64,000 nucleotides of DNA from Oxytricha trifallax (lineage: Eukaryota; Ciliophora; Spirotrichea; Sporadotrichida; Oxytrichidae). A program made the position numbers and the translations under genes. Shown in pieces: positions 63,800 to 64,000 of the stretch. The notes under the pieces were generated by a model that was not told where the DNA came from, did not search any database, and was given only the letters and a program-made list of their open reading frames with translations. The DNA lies in NCBI GenBank assembly GCA_000711775.1, contig ARYC01001303.1, positions 48,921 through 112,920 on the forward strand, read 5' to 3'. Every line of letters begins with the position of its first letter. Positions within the stretch are counted from its first letter, which is position 1.

Positions 63800-64000
63800 A
63801 TGGAATCACTCAATGATCAAATGAAAAGAGTCGAGGCTCAAGAAATGATCTCAAGATTCAGAAGAAAGGAAGATCTCTATCGATACCTAACTTTACATGG
63901 TAAGATAACTTGACGACTATTAACATCTTAAACAATTGGCTTATTCCTTCCAACGATGGAAGGTACCAAAATTTCATTCTTGAAAGCAATACTTTGCGAG
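63800..64000 (+). CDS. TBE 22-kDa ORF, 5' part
   Basis: The start at 63800 (MESLNDQMKRVEAQEMIS) is followed by RFRRKEDLYRYLTLHG and a GTAAGA intron start near 63900, as in the intact copy at 19576. The frame is unbroken as far as visible and resumes at LPTMEGTKISFLKAILC up to the window end. Protein function is unknown. Confidence 0.8.

Larger units (their letters stand above)
61653..64000. mobile_element. TBE transposon, left part (continues past the window)
   Basis: It begins with a perfect 17-bp telomere-like terminus CAAAACCCCAAAACCCC at 61653, preceded by ATT. It carries the 57-kDa ORF (minus) and the start of the 22-kDa ORF (plus), in the same order as the element at 16833. The transposase should lie beyond base 64000. 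Sequence is close to the copies at 40481 and 16833, and its termini are the least decayed. Confidence 0.95.

Overview
The window reads as germline (micronuclear) DNA of a stichotrichous ciliate, most likely Oxytricha/Sterkiella. Four observations support this. It is very AT-rich. Long reading frames appear only if TAA and TAG are read as glutamine and TGA is the only stop. Nearly every gene is cut by short AT-rich inserts bounded by 3-10 bp direct repeats (pointers), and removing insert plus one pointer restores the frame, so these are internal eliminated sequences (IESs) between macronuclear-destined segments (MDSs). Several copies of a ~4.1 kb telomere-bearing element (TBE transposon), whose ends carry C4A4C4 telomere-like sequence, lie among the genes. 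All gene models are hand-made joins; assignments of pointers are inference unless stated.

Layout. 1-16.8 kb: a tandem minus-strand family of surface-protein genes (signal peptide, helical region, Asn/Ser/Thr-rich stalk, one membrane span, basic Cys/Lys patch, Gln/Asn-rich tail). The members start or lie at 925, ~2760, 5993 and ~13925, with a 5'-truncated decayed copy at 15643-16832. The large member is partly scrambled (germline order 3-2-1-4) and carries two decayed TBEs inside its IESs. 16.8-22.6 kb: an old TBE, itself split by a 1,234 bp non-coding element with 8 bp target duplications. 22.9-31.9 kb: four minus-strand genes (EF-hand protein, kelch protein, acidic secreted protein, unknown). 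34-46 kb: an FCP1/NIF-type phosphatase gene with a near-perfect 949 bp foldback in one IES, a nearly full TBE with ATT target duplication at 40481-44583, and further minus-strand coding segments. 46.2-50 kb: a degenerate tRNA-like sequence and an ATG1/ULK-like kinase. 50.6-61.2 kb: a small two-EF-hand gene, two tandem multi-pass membrane (7TM-like) paralogs, two convergent genes 52 bp apart and a small membrane protein with a clear spliceosomal intron. 61.65 kb to the end: the left part of another TBE.

Links between parts: TBE transposases are known to take part in DNA elimination in Oxytricha, and here TBEs sit in or beside IESs of ordinary genes. The nested element and the foldback share a similar C-rich terminus, suggesting one non-autonomous germline element family. 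No viral, toxin or bacterial operon features were seen.
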